A stretch of DNA of 64,000 nt. Source: Termitomyces sp. T153 (Eukaryota; Basidiomycota; Agaricomycetes; Agaricales; Lyophyllaceae). This document shows positions 12,301 to 23,514 of this stretch, piece by piece; the first letter of the stretch is position 1; the number at the start of each line of letters is the position of its first letter. The notes beneath the pieces are model-generated. The model was given only the letters and a program-made list of their open reading frames with translations, did not search any database and was not told the origin of the DNA. The DNA is taken from contig JACKQL020000002.1 of assembly GCA_018296165.2 (NCBI GenBank), positions 2,530,420-2,594,419 of the forward strand, given 5' to 3'. The position numbers and the translations under genes were made by a program.

Positions 12301-13420
12301 TCGCCCCCACGGACTACTGAAACCCCTCCCCGTTGGTCGCCGCCCCTGGTCTTCGATATCGATGGATCATATCGTCGAACTCCCCGATTCCGAAGGTTTC
12401 GACGCAATCCTCGTCGTCGTCTGCCGCCTTACCAAGCAAGCCCTCTTTATTCCCTGCCACACCACTGACACCGCCCCGGATTTCGCCAAACTATTTTTAG
12501 AACACGTATTCTCCAAACACGGGCTTCCCGACGACATCGTCTCCGACCGTGGGCCCCTATTCGTGTCTCATTTCTGGAAATCGCTGTGCAAGGCGCTCGA
12601 GATCAAGACCAGCCTCTCTACCGCCTATCACCCGGAAACCGACGGGCAAACCGAGCGCGTAAACCAGACGTTAGAACAGTACCTTCGCCTCTACGTTAAC
12701 TATTTACAGAACGACTGGCGCGCGGAGCTCCCCCTCGCCGAATTCACCTACAACAACACGCCTCATTCCGCCACCGGAGTTTCCCCCTTTTACGCCAACA
12801 AGGGCTACAATCCCCGACTCACACTGTCCCTCAAGGACATCCCCTCCCACGTTGCCCACGAAGTCGCCGAGGACCTCCGGTCCCTCCACCAATTCCTCCG
12901 GGACGAGATCGACACCGCCAACCAAGCCTACTCCAAGCATGCCGACGCCCGCCGCCAGCCGACCCCCGACTGGCCCCCCGGCACCTTGGTCTGGCTCGAC
13001 CGACGAAATCTTAAGACCCGGAGGCCCTCTATCAAACTCGACCACAAACGCCTCGGTCCATTCAAGATCCTCCGGAAGGTCTCCACCCACGCTTACAAAC
13101 TCGACCTGCCTCCGGGTCTAAAGGGTCTCCACCCTGTATTCCACGTTCGACTCCTTGAAAGGCACGCTCCGGACCCCTTCCCCGGCCAACGCCCCAGCCG
13201 ACCGCCCCCCGTCGAAGTCGAGGACGAGTACCACTACGAGGTCGACGAGATCCTCGACTCCCGGGTAGTTCGCGGCCGACTCCAGTACTTGGTCCGATGG
13301 AAGGGCTACGGGCCTGAGGACGATACGTGGGAGCCCCGAAGGAACCTCGACAGAGCCCCCGACGAAATCCGGGACTTCCACCGACGGAATCCCGCCAAGC
13401 CCCGGAACCCCCGGGACTGA
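9344..13420 (+). CDS. pol: Pol polyprotein (2 retropepsin-like domains, RT, RNase H, integrase, chromodomain)
   Basis: 1358 residues from the first ATG. Two aspartic-protease-like domains come first, with catalytic D-S-G-A at D37 and at D194. Each ends in a conserved block VLGF/L-x-WLR. Reverse transcriptase follows, with the YLDD motif at 570-573, then RNase H (DAS with D719). The integrase has an HHCC finger (H937 region, C975, C978) and catalytic D1008, D1068 and E1104, a DD35E spacing. The C terminus (about 1298-1345) is a chromodomain with YLVRWKGYG and TWEP, known in chromoviruses to guide integration to marked chromatin. All catalytic residues checked are present. Expression may use a -1 shift from gag or re-initiation at this ATG. 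Confidence 0.95.
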   Translation: MLAPDNPPAHLPSHSSTNLLLRTTLPFTDKPVPTLVDSGATDNFVDESLAALAPQPLRRLPAPIPLKLFDGDSTPAGDITHCLETTLTFADGQRQELRLLVTKLHPSAPVVLGFSWLRSTNPRVDWPSLTLRLDRDNPADSGLVPFHVPPPSESSEATINQPRTPPQLRSRSARSFVIYVRLGGSLKELPALIDSGASGVFVSNQLDLRRNDLDKPLELQLFDGSPATTRITQYHDDTLTLDNDLQFQARLLVTQLPPSTPIVLGLPWLRDVNPDINWKNLTMQFPGPEARLAAAIHLRFQPIPDPDATPDPTATSTGPDPVDSGNLDIKVIGAVPFARLLREGTPAFQLQVTPALPEKYLRAGTITPERKTEEQILSEVVPPEYHEFADVFSEGSAKELPPHRSYDHQIDLEEGTSPPFGKIYNMSEVELRALKEYLDDMLGKGFIRPSISAAGAPVLFAKKKDGSLRLCVDYRGLNKVTKKNRYPLPLIGDLVDRLRSAKIYTKIDLRSGYNNVRIAPGHEWKTAFRTRYGLFEYLVMPFGMTNSPATFQYFMNDIFHDMNDVFVIVYLDDILIYSNSPAEHSEHVRRVLERLREYHLHAKPEKCSFHTAEVEYLGVIVTPDGVRMDPAKVDAILNWPSPRNVKEVQSFLGFANFYRRFIDNYSGITKPLNRLTRKDTPWDWDSKCQSVFLLLKKAFTSAPVLRHFDPSLPIVLECDASDYAIAGILSQSNSEGKDLRPVAFYTRSMIPAELNYDIYDKELLAIVEAFRQWRAYLEGSPHRIQVYSDHNNLQYFTTTKQLSRRQARWSETLSEYDFTIHYRPGRLGAKPDALTRRPDVYPKKSFETERNAFNHRVVIPPEHLHAVLILNEEGILQQIRNSPPDPFFNQHDPRNNPDESSVDNPFSLSPDHRLLLRSGRIYAPDHKSIRLDILRQHHDHKLRGHPGIRKTLQLISRTYFWPGMKKDVTRYVRACEPCLQAKVPRHRPHGLLKPLPVGRRPWSSISMDHIVELPDSEGFDAILVVVCRLTKQALFIPCHTTDTAPDFAKLFLEHVFSKHGLPDDIVSDRGPLFVSHFWKSLCKALEIKTSLSTAYHPETDGQTERVNQTLEQYLRLYVNYLQNDWRAELPLAEFTYNNTPHSATGVSPFYANKGYNPRLTLSLKDIPSHVAHEVAEDLRSLHQFLRDEIDTANQAYSKHADARRQPTPDWPPGTLVWLDRRNLKTRRPSIKLDHKRLGPFKILRKVSTHAYKLDLPPGLKGLHPVFHVRLLERHAPDPFPGQRPSRPPPVEVEDEYHYEVDEILDSRVVRGRLQYLVRWKGYGPEDDTWEPRRNLDRAPDEIRDFHRRNPAKPRNPRD

Positions 13421-13650
13421 CCCAACACAGATGGCAATAGTGGGCGTAACCCCCGCCTCTGGGTTCACCAGAGATTCAACTCCCACCAATACTCTCCTAC
13501 GTGTTTCTACTTACTCCTCTCCTCGCTCTATCTGAAACTCCTCACACTCAGCAGAGGGTCCAAAGACTGTATAGGCACAAACGATGTACAGGTATATACT
13601 TGAACAAGAAAGGGGCAGGGAACAAGTCAGCGACGGGGTCCGAATTCCCC
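13421..13650. other. Spacer between converging pol and antisense gene
   Basis: 230 bp between the pol stop and the stop of the opposite-strand gene. It should hold the 3' ends of both transcripts. AT-richer stretches occur near 13560-13610 (including TATATACTTGAACAAGAAA), but no terminator can be assigned with confidence. The matching spacer is kept at about 19134-19362 in the inverted copy. Confidence 0.4.
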
Positions 13651-15346
13651 TCACTCTCCCTCCTCCTCCGACCCTAACCCCGCTACCCTTCCCACCATGA
13701 CCACCTCCAACTGTGCCACTACCGCCGCCAGAACCTCGGGTTGCCCGGGGAGCGGTTCCCCCACGTCCGTCGCTATCTCCCACCACGCCCCGGGGTCTGC
13801 CGTCGCCCTCCGCCGATGCCCTGCCAACAGACGCCCCATCTGCGTTACCCCTTGGCCCAACTCCGGCGGAAGGTCCCCGGGCATCCTCGCCAACCCATCG
13901 TGGATGGACCCCAGCGCTGCCGACGCCCCGTCGAGAAGGATGCGATGCTCCCGGGCCCAGTCTGTGGAACCCGAGTCAACGCTAGGGAAAAGAAGGCGGG
14001 ACAACCACTCACGAAGCACTCCTCGCCGGCCCGAGGCCGCCTCGTTGGCGAGCCACTCCTCCCGCCGTCGCGCCCTCTCCGCCGCCGCCCGGACTTCCCC
14101 AGCGCCAGAATCCTGCCGAGTCTCCCGCGCCCCTGGGCCCCCTGCCTGCTGCGCCGCCACTTCCGCCGCTTCCGCCCGCGCCTGCAAATGCACCGTCCGC
14201 ACCTCCAACTCCTGCAGACGCGATAATCGCTCCGTAGCAGTCCCGACGGCGACGTCCTTGTCCTTCCGCGCCAGGTCCCGTTCCCTCCGAACCCCGTCTA
14301 ACTCCCGTCGAGCCCCGTCCCTCTCCTCCCGTACCCCCTGAATCTCCCCCTCGCGTGCGACCAACAACCGTTCCAAGCCCTCTACCCGACGCCGCAGATA
14401 GGCCTCCGCAACCGACCACGACCCGTCCGCGGACTGCTCAACGGGGACTCCGGACGTAGGGGAATACACCGCGGAACCGGGGGGGCCCCCCATTACCTGC
14501 TCGCCCCGCGCCCGCTTACTGGGACCCGCCTCGGGTGAAGGGGACGCCCTCCGTTTCCCCTTCTCCTGCCTGGCAGGGGCCCCCTCCTTCCGCCCACCCC
14601 GCGGAGGGCCCACCTTCATGACAGACGCGCTAACCCGTTCCCCCTCCCCACCCCCGGAGCCCCTCCCCGACACCCTGCCCTTCCGTCCCTCCTCCAGCTG
14701 TGCTGCGACCCAACCCTGATCCCACCCTTGCTCCGCCGCGACGCAAACGGCCCGCCAACTCAGGGTGACGGAACACTTCTCGTGCCGCGAACGGCACGGG
14801 AGGCACACCGACGTGTCCCGCCGCACCCCCGATGCCGGTTCCTCAAACTCACACTGCTCCCCCCGTCGGGTACAAGACGCGCACTGCAAGGGCATGTTGG
14901 TCCGGGAGACACGAAACTAAGTGGCCACTCACCGGGGCCGCCGACTGACACCACTCGAGGGTGGGGGGACCCCTCGCCCGACCCACCGCCTCGGCAAACT
15001 GCTCCGGCGTCACCTCCGCCTGCACCACCCTCGAACCCTCTGGAACAAGTCGAACCACCCCCGGGCGAATGCCAGGCTTGGAACGCGTAGAAGTAACCAC
15101 GCCCGCCGGGGGCTGCGTCGCATCCGCACCAGACGGTGGCCCTGAGGGACCAGCCACGGCCGCGGACAACTCTGCGAGGGGACAATCAGTGTTCTGGGAT
15201 ACATAGAACGGGCCGCACTCACGACTACGGTACATCGCCTCGACCCGACGGCGATCTCGGCGACCCTCTGAATCTTCGGAGGACGACGGCTGGGAAGGTG
15301 GGGACGGCGACCTAGATGCTGTGGGAGAATAAGCTGAAGAAGACAT
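13651..15346 (-). CDS. Antisense accessory gene of element 1: Zn2Cys6-like coiled-coil protein, 2 exons
   Basis: Exon 1 is 15346-14933 (138 codons) and exon 2 is 14883-13651. The 49-nt intron (14932-14884) begins GTGAGT and ends TTGCAG, and the join is in phase 0, giving 548 residues. The N-terminal part is Ser-rich. At the exon join sits C139-X2-C142-X6-C149-X15-C165-X2-C168-X6-C175, which fits the fungal Gal4-type Zn2Cys6 cluster except for a slightly long middle loop. Basic KGKRR and KRARG stretches (about 247-265) look like a nuclear signal. A charged coiled coil follows (about 305-390). The tail is acidic. Role inferred: DNA-binding dimer, perhaps a regulator of the element or its host locus. 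The gene converges on pol and is also present, broken, in element 3, so it belongs to the element. Confidence 0.8.
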
Positions 15347-15382
15347 CGCAACAAGCTGGCGGGCTCCTGGGTGCGTCCACCC

Positions 15383-15391
15383 CTTTTTAAT
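15383..15391 (-). promoter_or_regulatory. TATA-like box of the antisense gene
   Basis: On the minus strand TTAAAAAGG lies about 40 bp before the ATG at 15346. A close match (ATTAAAAGG) is kept at the same place before the broken copy at 17439. This would give a very short 5' leader. The assignment is by pattern only. Confidence 0.35.
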
Positions 15392-15467
15392 GAATCAAGA
15401 AGGGGCCCCTGACGAACGGCGGCCGCACCTCGACTTCCTTCCCCACGCCGCCGCCGCTCGCTGCGGT

Positions 15468-15485
15468 TTGATCAATATTGATCAA
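15468..15485. promoter_or_regulatory. 18-bp perfect palindrome upstream of the antisense gene
   Basis: TTGATCAATATTGATCAA is its own reverse complement. It consists of two TTGATCAA palindromes separated by TA. It lies about 120 bp before the ATG of the antisense gene and about 75 bp before the 3' LTR. The identical 18 bp occur at 5714-5731 (element 0) and 17301-17318 (element 3), while the surrounding sequence has changed. A binding site for a dimeric protein, possibly the Zn2Cys6-like protein, is inferred. GC-rich CCG/CGG triplets flank it (about 15447-15466). Confidence 0.6.
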
Positions 15486-15547
15486 CTTCGATTCCCACGC
15501 CCTACCGATGCCCGACTCGCTCCCCACGTCTCGAGGGTCTCGACGCT

Positions 15548-15557
15548 GAAGGGGGGG
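15548..15557 (+). other. Polypurine tract
   Basis: GAAGGGGGGG lies directly before the 3' LTR, separated from its TGTCA start by TGA. This is the expected plus-strand primer site. The same tract in reverse complement is seen at about 5641-5652 and 17228-17238 in the minus-oriented copies. Confidence 0.75.
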
Positions 15558-15560
15558 TGA

Positions 15561-16525
15561 TGTCACGACCCGCTCCCTAGATCCCTAGACACAGCCCCCA
15601 ACCCCTCCCGATAACTCCCCGGAACCCCGCCCACACTTTCGACGCCCACACGGGGCAACTCCGACGCTTCTCCGGCAAACCCCGACGGCAACTCCCTATC
15701 CGTGGCCATCAACACCCCCTTGAAACCTTCCCCCACCGTTCCTGGACACGTCATACGTCCCCGACCCCCTACCCTAGTTCACCCGACCCATCCCGGAGTG
15801 CCACGACGCCCCGGAGCGGCCGCGCCCCCAACTGATCCCATCAGAATACCGCCGCGGCCCGAACTTGGGTTGTACCCGACACCCGTCGACTCAGCACAGC
15901 CCCGTCGACCCCCGCCATCACATCCGCCGCCCTTGGAGGCACCCAGTAGTTGGTATATAAGTCATAGAATGACTCCTCGGACCCTAGTCTTGATATTACA
16001 TTTTACCGGTTTCCTATGTTTCGTCTCTCGTCTCGTTTGTATTTCTGTTCCTAGGTTTCGAATCTATCTTTTCTCAGTCTCGTCTCGTCTCCGTCTCGTC
16101 TCGACTGTACATATTTCCTTTGTTCCCCTGAAGTTCCCTTGCTCCCTACATCAGTACGAACTCCGCGCACGCGCCACGACCTGAACATTCCTAACGACAA
16201 CCCCGGGCCTCACTACCCGCTCACCCCGGAACCCATCAAGCCCCGGTAACCCCCTATCCAACCGACCCCGCCCCCCCGACAGCCGAGAAGCCTCCGCCTA
16301 CCCCGCAATCCCCTCGTGCGTCCGCTAACGAGCTCCGACACCCCCCCGGGTCAACGACCAGTACCTCCGGTCTTAGACCCCTCTGAATCACTCCGGACCT
16401 ACTCGGGCCGCTATCCCTAGGGGCCCCTCGCAAGCCTTCCCCACCTCCGCTCCAACCCCGGGCGCCTGGTTATAAACGCAGGACATCGCGTCCGCCTAGT
16501 AAGGACTCGCCAGTGTACTGAGCCA
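15561..16525 (+). repeat. 3' LTR of element 1, last 22 bp missing
   Basis: 965 bp aligned without gaps to 5740-6704. I see one substitution near 15805. It ends at GAGCCA and the final 22 bp (through TGACA) are absent. The sequence continues with the interior of a minus-oriented LTR at 16526. This is either a deletion at the junction or an assembly join. Confidence 0.9.
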
Positions 16526-17225
16526 ATTACCAGGGCTTGATGGGCTCCGGGGCCGAGCGGGGAGCAAGGGTTGGAGTTGTCGTAAGAATGTTCAGGTTGT
16601 GGCGCATGCACGGAGTTTGTACTGACGTAGGGAGCAAGGGGAACTTAGAAGAACAAAGGAAATATGTACAGTCAAGATGAGACGGAGACGAGACGAGACT
16701 GAGGGAAAAAGATAGATTCGAAACTTAAAAACAGGAATAGAGACAAGACGAGAGACAAAACATAGGAAACCGGTAAATGTAATATCAAGACTAAAGTTCG
16801 AGGAGTTATTCTACGACTTATATACCGACTACTGGGTACCTCGGAGGGCGGCGGATATGGTGGCGGGGGTCGACAGAGCTGTGCGGAGTCGACAGGTGTT
16901 GGGTACAATCCAAGGTTGGGCCACGGCAGTATTCTGATGGGATCAGTTGGGGGCGTGGCCGCTCTGGGGACATCGTGATACTCCGGGACGGGTCGGGTAA
17001 ACTAGGGTAGGGGGTTGGGGACGTATGACGTGGCCAGGAACGGTGGGGGAAGGTTTCAGGGGGAGTGTTGATGGCTATGGAGAGGGAGTTGGAGTTGCTG
17101 TCAGGGTTTGCCGGAGAAGCGTCGGAGTTATCCAGTGTGGGCGCAAAAGTGTGGGCGGGGTTCAGGGGAGTTAGACGGGAAATCAGGAGGGGTTGGGAGC
17201 AGTGTCTAGGGAGCGGGTTGTGACA
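16526..17225 (-). repeat. Truncated 3' LTR of element 3
   Basis: About 700 bp of LTR in minus orientation ending TGACA at 17225. The first residues (ATTACCAGGG) correspond to position 4945 of the LTR at 4646-5638, so about 299 bp are missing at the junction with element 1. The conserved TATA region and the TAATATCAAGACT motif (about 16780-16792) are present. Confidence 0.85.
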
Positions 17226-17300
17226 TCACCCCCCCTTCAGCGTTGAGACCCTTGAGATGTGGGGAGCAAGTCGGGGATCGGTAGGGCATGGGAATCGAAG

Positions 17301-17318
17301 TTGATCAATATTGATCAA
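17301..17318. promoter_or_regulatory. 18-bp palindrome, element 3 copy
   Basis: Identical to the palindrome at 15468-15485, lying about 120 bp before the ATG of the broken accessory gene. It is unchanged although the neighbouring bases have several substitutions. Confidence 0.55.
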
Positions 17319-17438
17319 ACTGCAGCGAGTGGCGGCGGCATGGGGAAGGAAGTCGTGGTGCAGCCGCCGTTTGTCAGGGGCTCCTTCCTAAGTCATTAAA
17401 AGGGGTGGACGCACCTGGGGGTCCCCCAGCTTGTTGTA

Positions 17439-19133
17439 ATGTCTTCTTCAGCTTATTCTCCCACAGCATCTAGGTCGATGTCCCCACCATTCCAGCCATT
17501 GTCTTCCAAAGATTCAGAGGGTCACTGAGATCGCCATCGGGTCGAGGCAATGTACCATAGTCGTGAGTGCGGTCTGTCTCATGTACCCCAGAATACTGAT
17601 TGTCCCTTTGCAGAGTTGTCCGCGGCTGTGGCTGGTTCCTCAGGGCCACTGTCTGGCATGGATGCGATGCAGCCACTGGTGGGCGTGGCCTCTTCTACGC
17701 GCTCCAAGTCTGGCATTTGTCCAGGGGTGGTCCAGCTTGTCCCAGAGGGTTTGAGGGTGGTACAGGTGGAGGTGACGCCGGAGCAGTTTGCCGAGGCGGT
17801 GGGTCAGGCGAGGGGTCCCCCCACCCTCGAGTGGTGTCAGGCGGCGGCCCCGGTGAGTGGCTACTTAGCTTTATGTTTCCTGGACCAACATGCCCCTGCA
17901 GTGTGTGTCTTGTACCCGACAAGGGGAGCAGTGTGAATTTGAGAACCTGCATTGGGGGTACGGCGGGACACGTCGGTGTGCCTTCCATGCTGTTCGCGGC
18001 ACGAGAAGTGCTCCATCACCCTGAGTTGGCGGGCCGTCTGCGTCGTGGCGGAGCAAGGGTGGGATTGAGGTTGGGTCGCAGCGCAGCTGGAGGAAGGGCG
18101 GAAGGGCAGGGTGTTGGGGAGGGGCTCCGGGGCTGGGGAAGGGGAACGGGTTAGTGCGCCTGCCATGAAGGTGGGCCCCCCATGGGGTGGGTGGAGGGAG
18201 GGGGCCCCTTCCACGCAGGAGAAAGGGAAATGGAGAGTGTCCCCTTCACCCGAGGTGGGTCCCAGTAAGCGGGCGCGGGGCGAGCAGGTAATGGGGGGCC
18301 CTCCTGGTTCCATGGTGTACTCCTCTACATCCGGAGCCCCCATTGAGCAGTCCGCAAATAGGTTGTGGTCAGTTGCGGAGGCCTATCTGTGGCGTTGGGT
18401 AGAGAGCTTGGAACGGTTGTTGGTCGCACGTGAGAAGGAGATTCAGGGGGTACGGGAGGAGAGGGACGGGGCTCGATGGGAGTTGGACGGGGTTCAGAGG
18501 GAACAGGACTTGGCGCAGAAAGACAAGGATGTCGCCATCGGGACTGCTGCGGAGCAATTGTCTCGTCTGCAGGAGTTGGAGGTGCGGACGGTGCATTTGC
18601 AGGCGCGGGCAGAGGCGGCGGAGGTGGCGACGCAGCAGGCAGGAGGCTCAGGGGTGCGGGAGACCCAGCAGGGTTCCAGTGCTGGGGAGGTCCGGGCGGC
18701 GGCGGAGAGGGCATGGCAGCGGGAGGAATGGCTTGCCAACAAGGCGGCCTCAGGCCGGCAAGGAGTGCTTCGTGAGTGGTTTCCCTGCTTCCATCTCCTA
18801 AGCACTGATTCAGTTTCCATAGACTGGGCCAGGGAGCATCGCATCCTTCTCGACGGAGTGTCGGCAGCGCTGGGGTCCATCCATGATGGGTTGGCGAGGA
18901 TGCCCGGGGACCTTCTGCCGGAGTTGGGTCAAGGGGTTATGCAGATGGGGCGTCTGTTGGCAGGGCATTGGCGGAGGGTGACGGCAGATCCCGGGGCGTG
19001 GTGGGAGATGGCGACGGACGTGGGGGAACCGCTTCCCGGGCAACCCGAGGTTCTGGCGGTGGTAGTGGCACAGTTGGAGGTGTTTATGGTGGGAAGGGTA
19101 GCGGGGTTAGGGTCGGAGGAGGAGGAAGAGTGA
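17439..19133 (+). pseudogene. Broken copy of the Zn2Cys6-like accessory gene in element 3
   Basis: Homologous to the antisense gene of element 1 along its length. The ATG is at 17439. A CGA codon of the intact copy is TGA here, stopping the frame after about 28 codons. The intron is kept (GTGAGT to CCTGCAG, about 17852-17900). Just after the third Cys of the cluster one base is lost relative to element 1, which shifts the frame. The coiled-coil half stays open as a 340-codon frame (18111-19133). Intron and protein blocks show that the gene was already in the element before the two copies separated. Confidence 0.8.
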
Positions 19134-19362
19134 GGGGAATTCAGACCCCATCATTGACTTGTTCTCTGCCCCTTCTTGTTCGAGTATATATCTGTACACT
19201 GCTTGTTTCTATACAGTCTCTGGTCCTTCTGCTGAGTGTGGGAAGTTTCAGATTGAGCAAGGAGAGGAGTAAGTGAAAACACGTAGGAGAGTACTGGTGG
19301 GAGTTGAATCCCTGGTGAACCCAGAGGCGGGGGTTACGCCCACTATTGCCATCTGTGTTGGG

Positions 19363-22300
19363 TCAGTCCCGGGGGTTCCGGGGCTTGGCGGGATTTCGTC
19401 GGTGGAAGTCCCGGAGTTTGTCAGGGGCTCTGTCGAGGTTCTTTTGGGGTTCCCACATGTCGTCCTCAGGTCCATAGCCCTTCCAGCGGACCAAGTACTG
19501 GAGTTGGCCGCGAACTATCTGGGAGTTGAGGATCTCGTCGACCTCGTAGTGATACTTGTCCTCGACTTTGACGGGGGGTGGTCGGCTGGGGTGTTGGCTG
19601 GGGAAGGGGTCTGGAGCATGCCTTTCAAGGAGTTGAATGTGGAACACAGGGTGGAGGCCCTTCAGGCCCGGAGGCAGGTCGAGCTTGTAAGCGTGGGTGG
19701 AGACCTTCTAGAGGATCTTGAATGGGCCGAGGCGTTTGTGGTCGAGTTTGATGGAAGGCCTCCAGGTCTTAAGATTTTGTCGGTCAAGCCAGACCAGGGT
19801 GCCGGGGGGCCAGTCGGGGGTTGGCTTGCGACGGGCATTGGCGTGCTTGGAGTAGGCTTGGTTGGCGGTGTCGATCTCATCCCGGAGGAATTGGTGGAGG
19901 GATCGGAGGTCCTCGGCGACTTCGTGGGCAACGTGGGAAGGGATGTCTTTGAGGGACAGCGTGAGTCGAGGATTGTAGCCCTTGTTGGCGTAAAAGGGGG
20001 AAACTCCAGTGGCGGAGTGAGGCATGTTGTTGTAGGTGAATTCGGCGAGGGGAAGCTCCATGCGCCAGTTGTTCTGTAAATAGTTAACGTAGAGGCGAAG
20101 ATACTGTTCTAACGTCTGGTTTACGTGCTCAGTTTGTCCGTCAGTTTCTGGGTGGTAGGCAGTAGAGAGGCTGGTTTTGATCTTGAGCGCCTTGCACAGC
20201 GATTGCCAAAAATGAGATACAAATAGGGGTCCGTGGTCGGAGACGATGTCGTCAGGAAGTCTGTGTTTGGAGAATACGTGTTCGAGAAATAGTTTGGCGA
20301 AATCCGGGGCAGTGTCGGTGGTGTGGCAGGGAATAAAGAGGGCTTGTTTAGTAAGGCAGCAGACAACGACGAGGATTGCGTCGAAACCTTTGGAGTCAGG
20401 GAGTTCGACGATATGATCCATCGATATTGAGGACCAGGGGTGGCGACCGACGGGGAGGGGTTTCAGTAATCCGTGGGGGCGATGGTGGGGTACTTTGGCC
20501 CGTAGGCAGGGTTTGCAGGCTCTTACGTATCACGTGACGTCCTTCTTCATTCCTGGCCAAAAATAAGTCCGGGAGATGAGTTGAAGGGTCTTACAAATTC
20601 CTGGGTGCCCCCGGAGTTTGTGATTGTGGTGCTGCCGGAGTATGTCGAGGCGAATGGACTTGTGGTCTGGGGCGTAGATTCGTCCACTCCGGAGCAGGAG
20701 GCGGTGGTCCAGGGATAGCGAAAAGGGGTTGTCTACACTCGACTCATCGGGGTTGTTGCGGGGGTTGTGCTGGTTGAAGAAGGGGTCTGGGGGTGAATTC
20801 CTGATTTGCTGGAGGATTCCTTCTTTGTTTAAAATCAGCACGGCATGTAGATGTTCGGGTGGGATTACCACTCAATGGTTGAATGCATTTCGTTCGGTTT
20901 CGAACAATTTCTTTGGATACACATCGGGTCTTCGAGTGAGGGTGTCGGGCTTTGCACCGAGTTGCCCGGGGCGGTAGTGAATAGTAAAATCGTACTCTGA
21001 AAGGGTTTCGGACCATTGAGCCTGGCGGCGGCTGAGCTGTTTCGTGGTCGTGAAATATTGCAGGTTGTTGTGATTGGAGTAGACTTGGATGTGGTGCGGG
21101 GACCCCTTGAGGTAGGCCCGCCACTGACAAAAGGCTTCGACGATTGCGAGGAGTTCCTTGTTGTAAATGTCGTAGTTGAGTTCCGCTGGGATCATTGATC
21201 GGGTGTAGGAGGCGATGGGGCAGAGGTCCTTGCCCCCCGAGTTTGACTGGGAGAGTATCCCGGCGATAGCGTAGTCGGAGGCGTCACATTCGAGCATGAT
21301 TGGTAGGGAGGGGTCAAAATGGCGGAGGACCGGAGCGGAGGTGAAGGCCTTCTTCAGGAGGAGGAATATGCTCTGGCACTTGCTGTCTCAGTCCCAAGGG
21401 GTGTCCTTCCGTGTGAGTCAGTTGAGGGGTTTGGTGATCCCGGAGTAGTTGTCAATGAAGCGGCGATAGAAGTTAGCAAACCCCAAGAATGACTGTACCT
21501 CCTTGACGTTCCGTGGGGAGGGCCAGTTGAGTATTGTGTCGACCTTGGCGGGGTCCATGCGCACACCGTTGGGGGTGACGATGACTCCGAGATATTCGAC
21601 TTCTGCTGTGTAGAATGAGCACTTCTCAGGTTTAGCGTGAAGGTGATACTCTCAGAGTCGTTCCAAGACACGGCGGACGTGCTCCGAATGCTCTGCCGGC
21701 AAATTCGAGTAGATCAGGATATTGTCCAAATATACAATGACAAAGACGTCGTTCATGTCGTGGAAGATGTTGTTCATGAAGTACTGTAAGGTGGCGGGGG
21801 AGTTAGTCATTCCGAAGGGCATTACGAGATACTCAAAGAGGCCGTAGCGGGTGCGAAAGGTGGTCTTCCATTCATGTCCCGGGGCGATCCGGACGTTGTT
21901 GTAGCCGGAACGGAGGTCAATTTTTGTGTAAATCTTGGCACTGCGAAGACAATCAACAAGGTCTCCGATTAAGGGGAGGGGGTACCGGTTCTTTTTGGTG
22001 ACTTTGTTGAGTCCCCGATAGTCCACACAGAGTTGGAGGGATCCGTCTTTTTTCTTGGCAAACAGAACTGGGGTGCCAGCCGCGGAGATCGAGGGGCGTA
22101 TGAAACCTTTGCCGAGCATGTCGTTGAGGTATTCCTTCAGGGCCCGGAGCTCGATTTTGGACATGTTGTAGATCTTGCCAAACGGGGGTGAGGTACCTTC
22201 TTCGAGGTCGATCTGGTGGTCATAGGAGCGGTGCGGAGGGAGTTCCTTGGCACTTCCTTTGGAGAACACGTCAGTGAACTCATGATACTCCGGGGGAACT

Positions 22301-23441
22301 ACTTCGGATAGGATCTGTTCCTCTGTCTTGCTTTCTGGCGCAGCATTCCCTGCATGGAGGTATTCCTCGGGTAGGGCTGGCATGACTTGCAACTGGAAAG
22401 CAGGGGTGCCTTCTCATAGGAGGTGCGCAAAGGGGACAGCGCCAATGATTTTAATGTCGAGGTTTCCGGAGTTGACGGGGTTGGGTACCATAGGTGTAAC
22501 AGTCAGGTCCGGGGTGACGTTGAGATCAGAGATAGACTGGAAGTGGAGGTGGATGGCGGCTGCTAAGCTTGCTTCAGGGCCGGGGAATTGCATGGTGAGG
22601 TTCTTCCAGTTGATGTTGGGATTGACATCTCACAGCCACGGGAGTCCAAGCACAATTGGGGTTGACGGGGGTAGTTGGGTAACAAGGAGTCGGGCCTGGA
22701 ACTGCAGGTCATTATCGAGGGTGAGGGTGTTGTCATGGTACTGCATGATTCTTGTCGTGGTGGGGCTCCCGTCGAAGAGTTGGAGCTTGAGGGGTTTGTC
22801 GAGGTCGTTGTGTCGGAGGTCAAGTTGGTTGCTGACAAAGACACCAGAGGCGCTGCTGTCTATGAGGGCGGGAAGTACCTTGAGCAAGCTGCCAAGTCAG
22901 ACATAGATGACGAACAATTGTGCAGACCTAGAGCGAAGTTGTGGTGGGGTCCGGGGTTGGTCGATCGTGGTCTCGGAGTTCTCGGAGGGGGGTGAGACAT
23001 TGAAGGGTACCAGTCCGGAGTTGGTGGGGTTGTCCCAGTCGAGGCGTAGGGTGAGACTGGGCCAATCAATGTGGGGATTGGTGGAGCAGAGCCATGAGAA
23101 CCCTAAGACGATGGGGGCAGAGGGGTGTAATTTTGTGACAAGTAGTCGGAGTTCTTGCTGTTGTCTGTCAGCAAAGGTCAGGGTCATTTCTAGGCAATGA
23201 GTGATGTCTCCTGCTGGGGTAGAGTCTCTGTCAAAGAGTTTGAGGGGGATCGGGGCGGGGAGGCGGCGGAGGGGTTGTGGGGTGAGCACTGCCAGGGATT
23301 CGTCAATGAAGTTATTGGTGGCGCCGCTGTCGACTAGTGTGGGGACGGGTTTGTCGGTGAAGGGGAGAGTGGTGCAGAGGAGGAGGTTTGTGGAGGAGTG
23401 GGAGGGGAGGTGTGCTGGGGGGTATCTGGGGTGAGTACCAT
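19363..23441 (-). pseudogene. Pol remnant of element 3
   Basis: Readable in order on the minus strand: two protease-like domains (about 23441-22560; the first retains D-S-G-A, the second reads D-S-S-A), reverse transcriptase (22392-21652, with YLDN in place of YLDD), RNase H (about 21297-20872), integrase (about 20871-19708) and the chromodomain end (19647-19363). Several frames are closed by stops, for example where an Arg CGA codon of element 1 is TGA near 20530. The active-site changes and stops make it non-functional, although large parts remain open. Confidence 0.88.
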
Positions 23442-23514
23442 TGCGCGGAGGAGTGTGGCTGAGGTGGAGAAGACGTCGGGATATGGTCCGCGGTCTAGTG
23501 CATCTTCCAGACCT

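Larger units (their letters stand above)
5740..16525 (+). mobile_element. Young Ty3/gypsy chromovirus (element 1), nearly intact
   Basis: The order is 5' LTR (5740-6726), self-priming site (6727-6739), gag (6759-9269), pol (9344-13420), a gene on the opposite strand (15346-13651), polypurine tract (15548-15557) and 3' LTR (15561-16525). All large reading frames are open. By eye the two LTRs differ at one position (A at about 5984 versus G at about 15805) over 965 aligned bp without gaps, so the insertion is recent. The 3' LTR lacks its last 22 bp and runs straight into part of another LTR in inverse orientation, so no target-site duplication can be checked. The C-terminal chromodomain and DD35E integrase place it among the chromoviruses. 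Confidence 0.93.

Noticed and set aside
13697..15145. Plus-strand frames opposite the accessory gene (for example 13697-14341)
   Set aside because: Arg/Ser/Pro-rich mirror frames of the minus-strand gene, which has an intron, a Cys cluster and a coiled coil conserved in the second copy.
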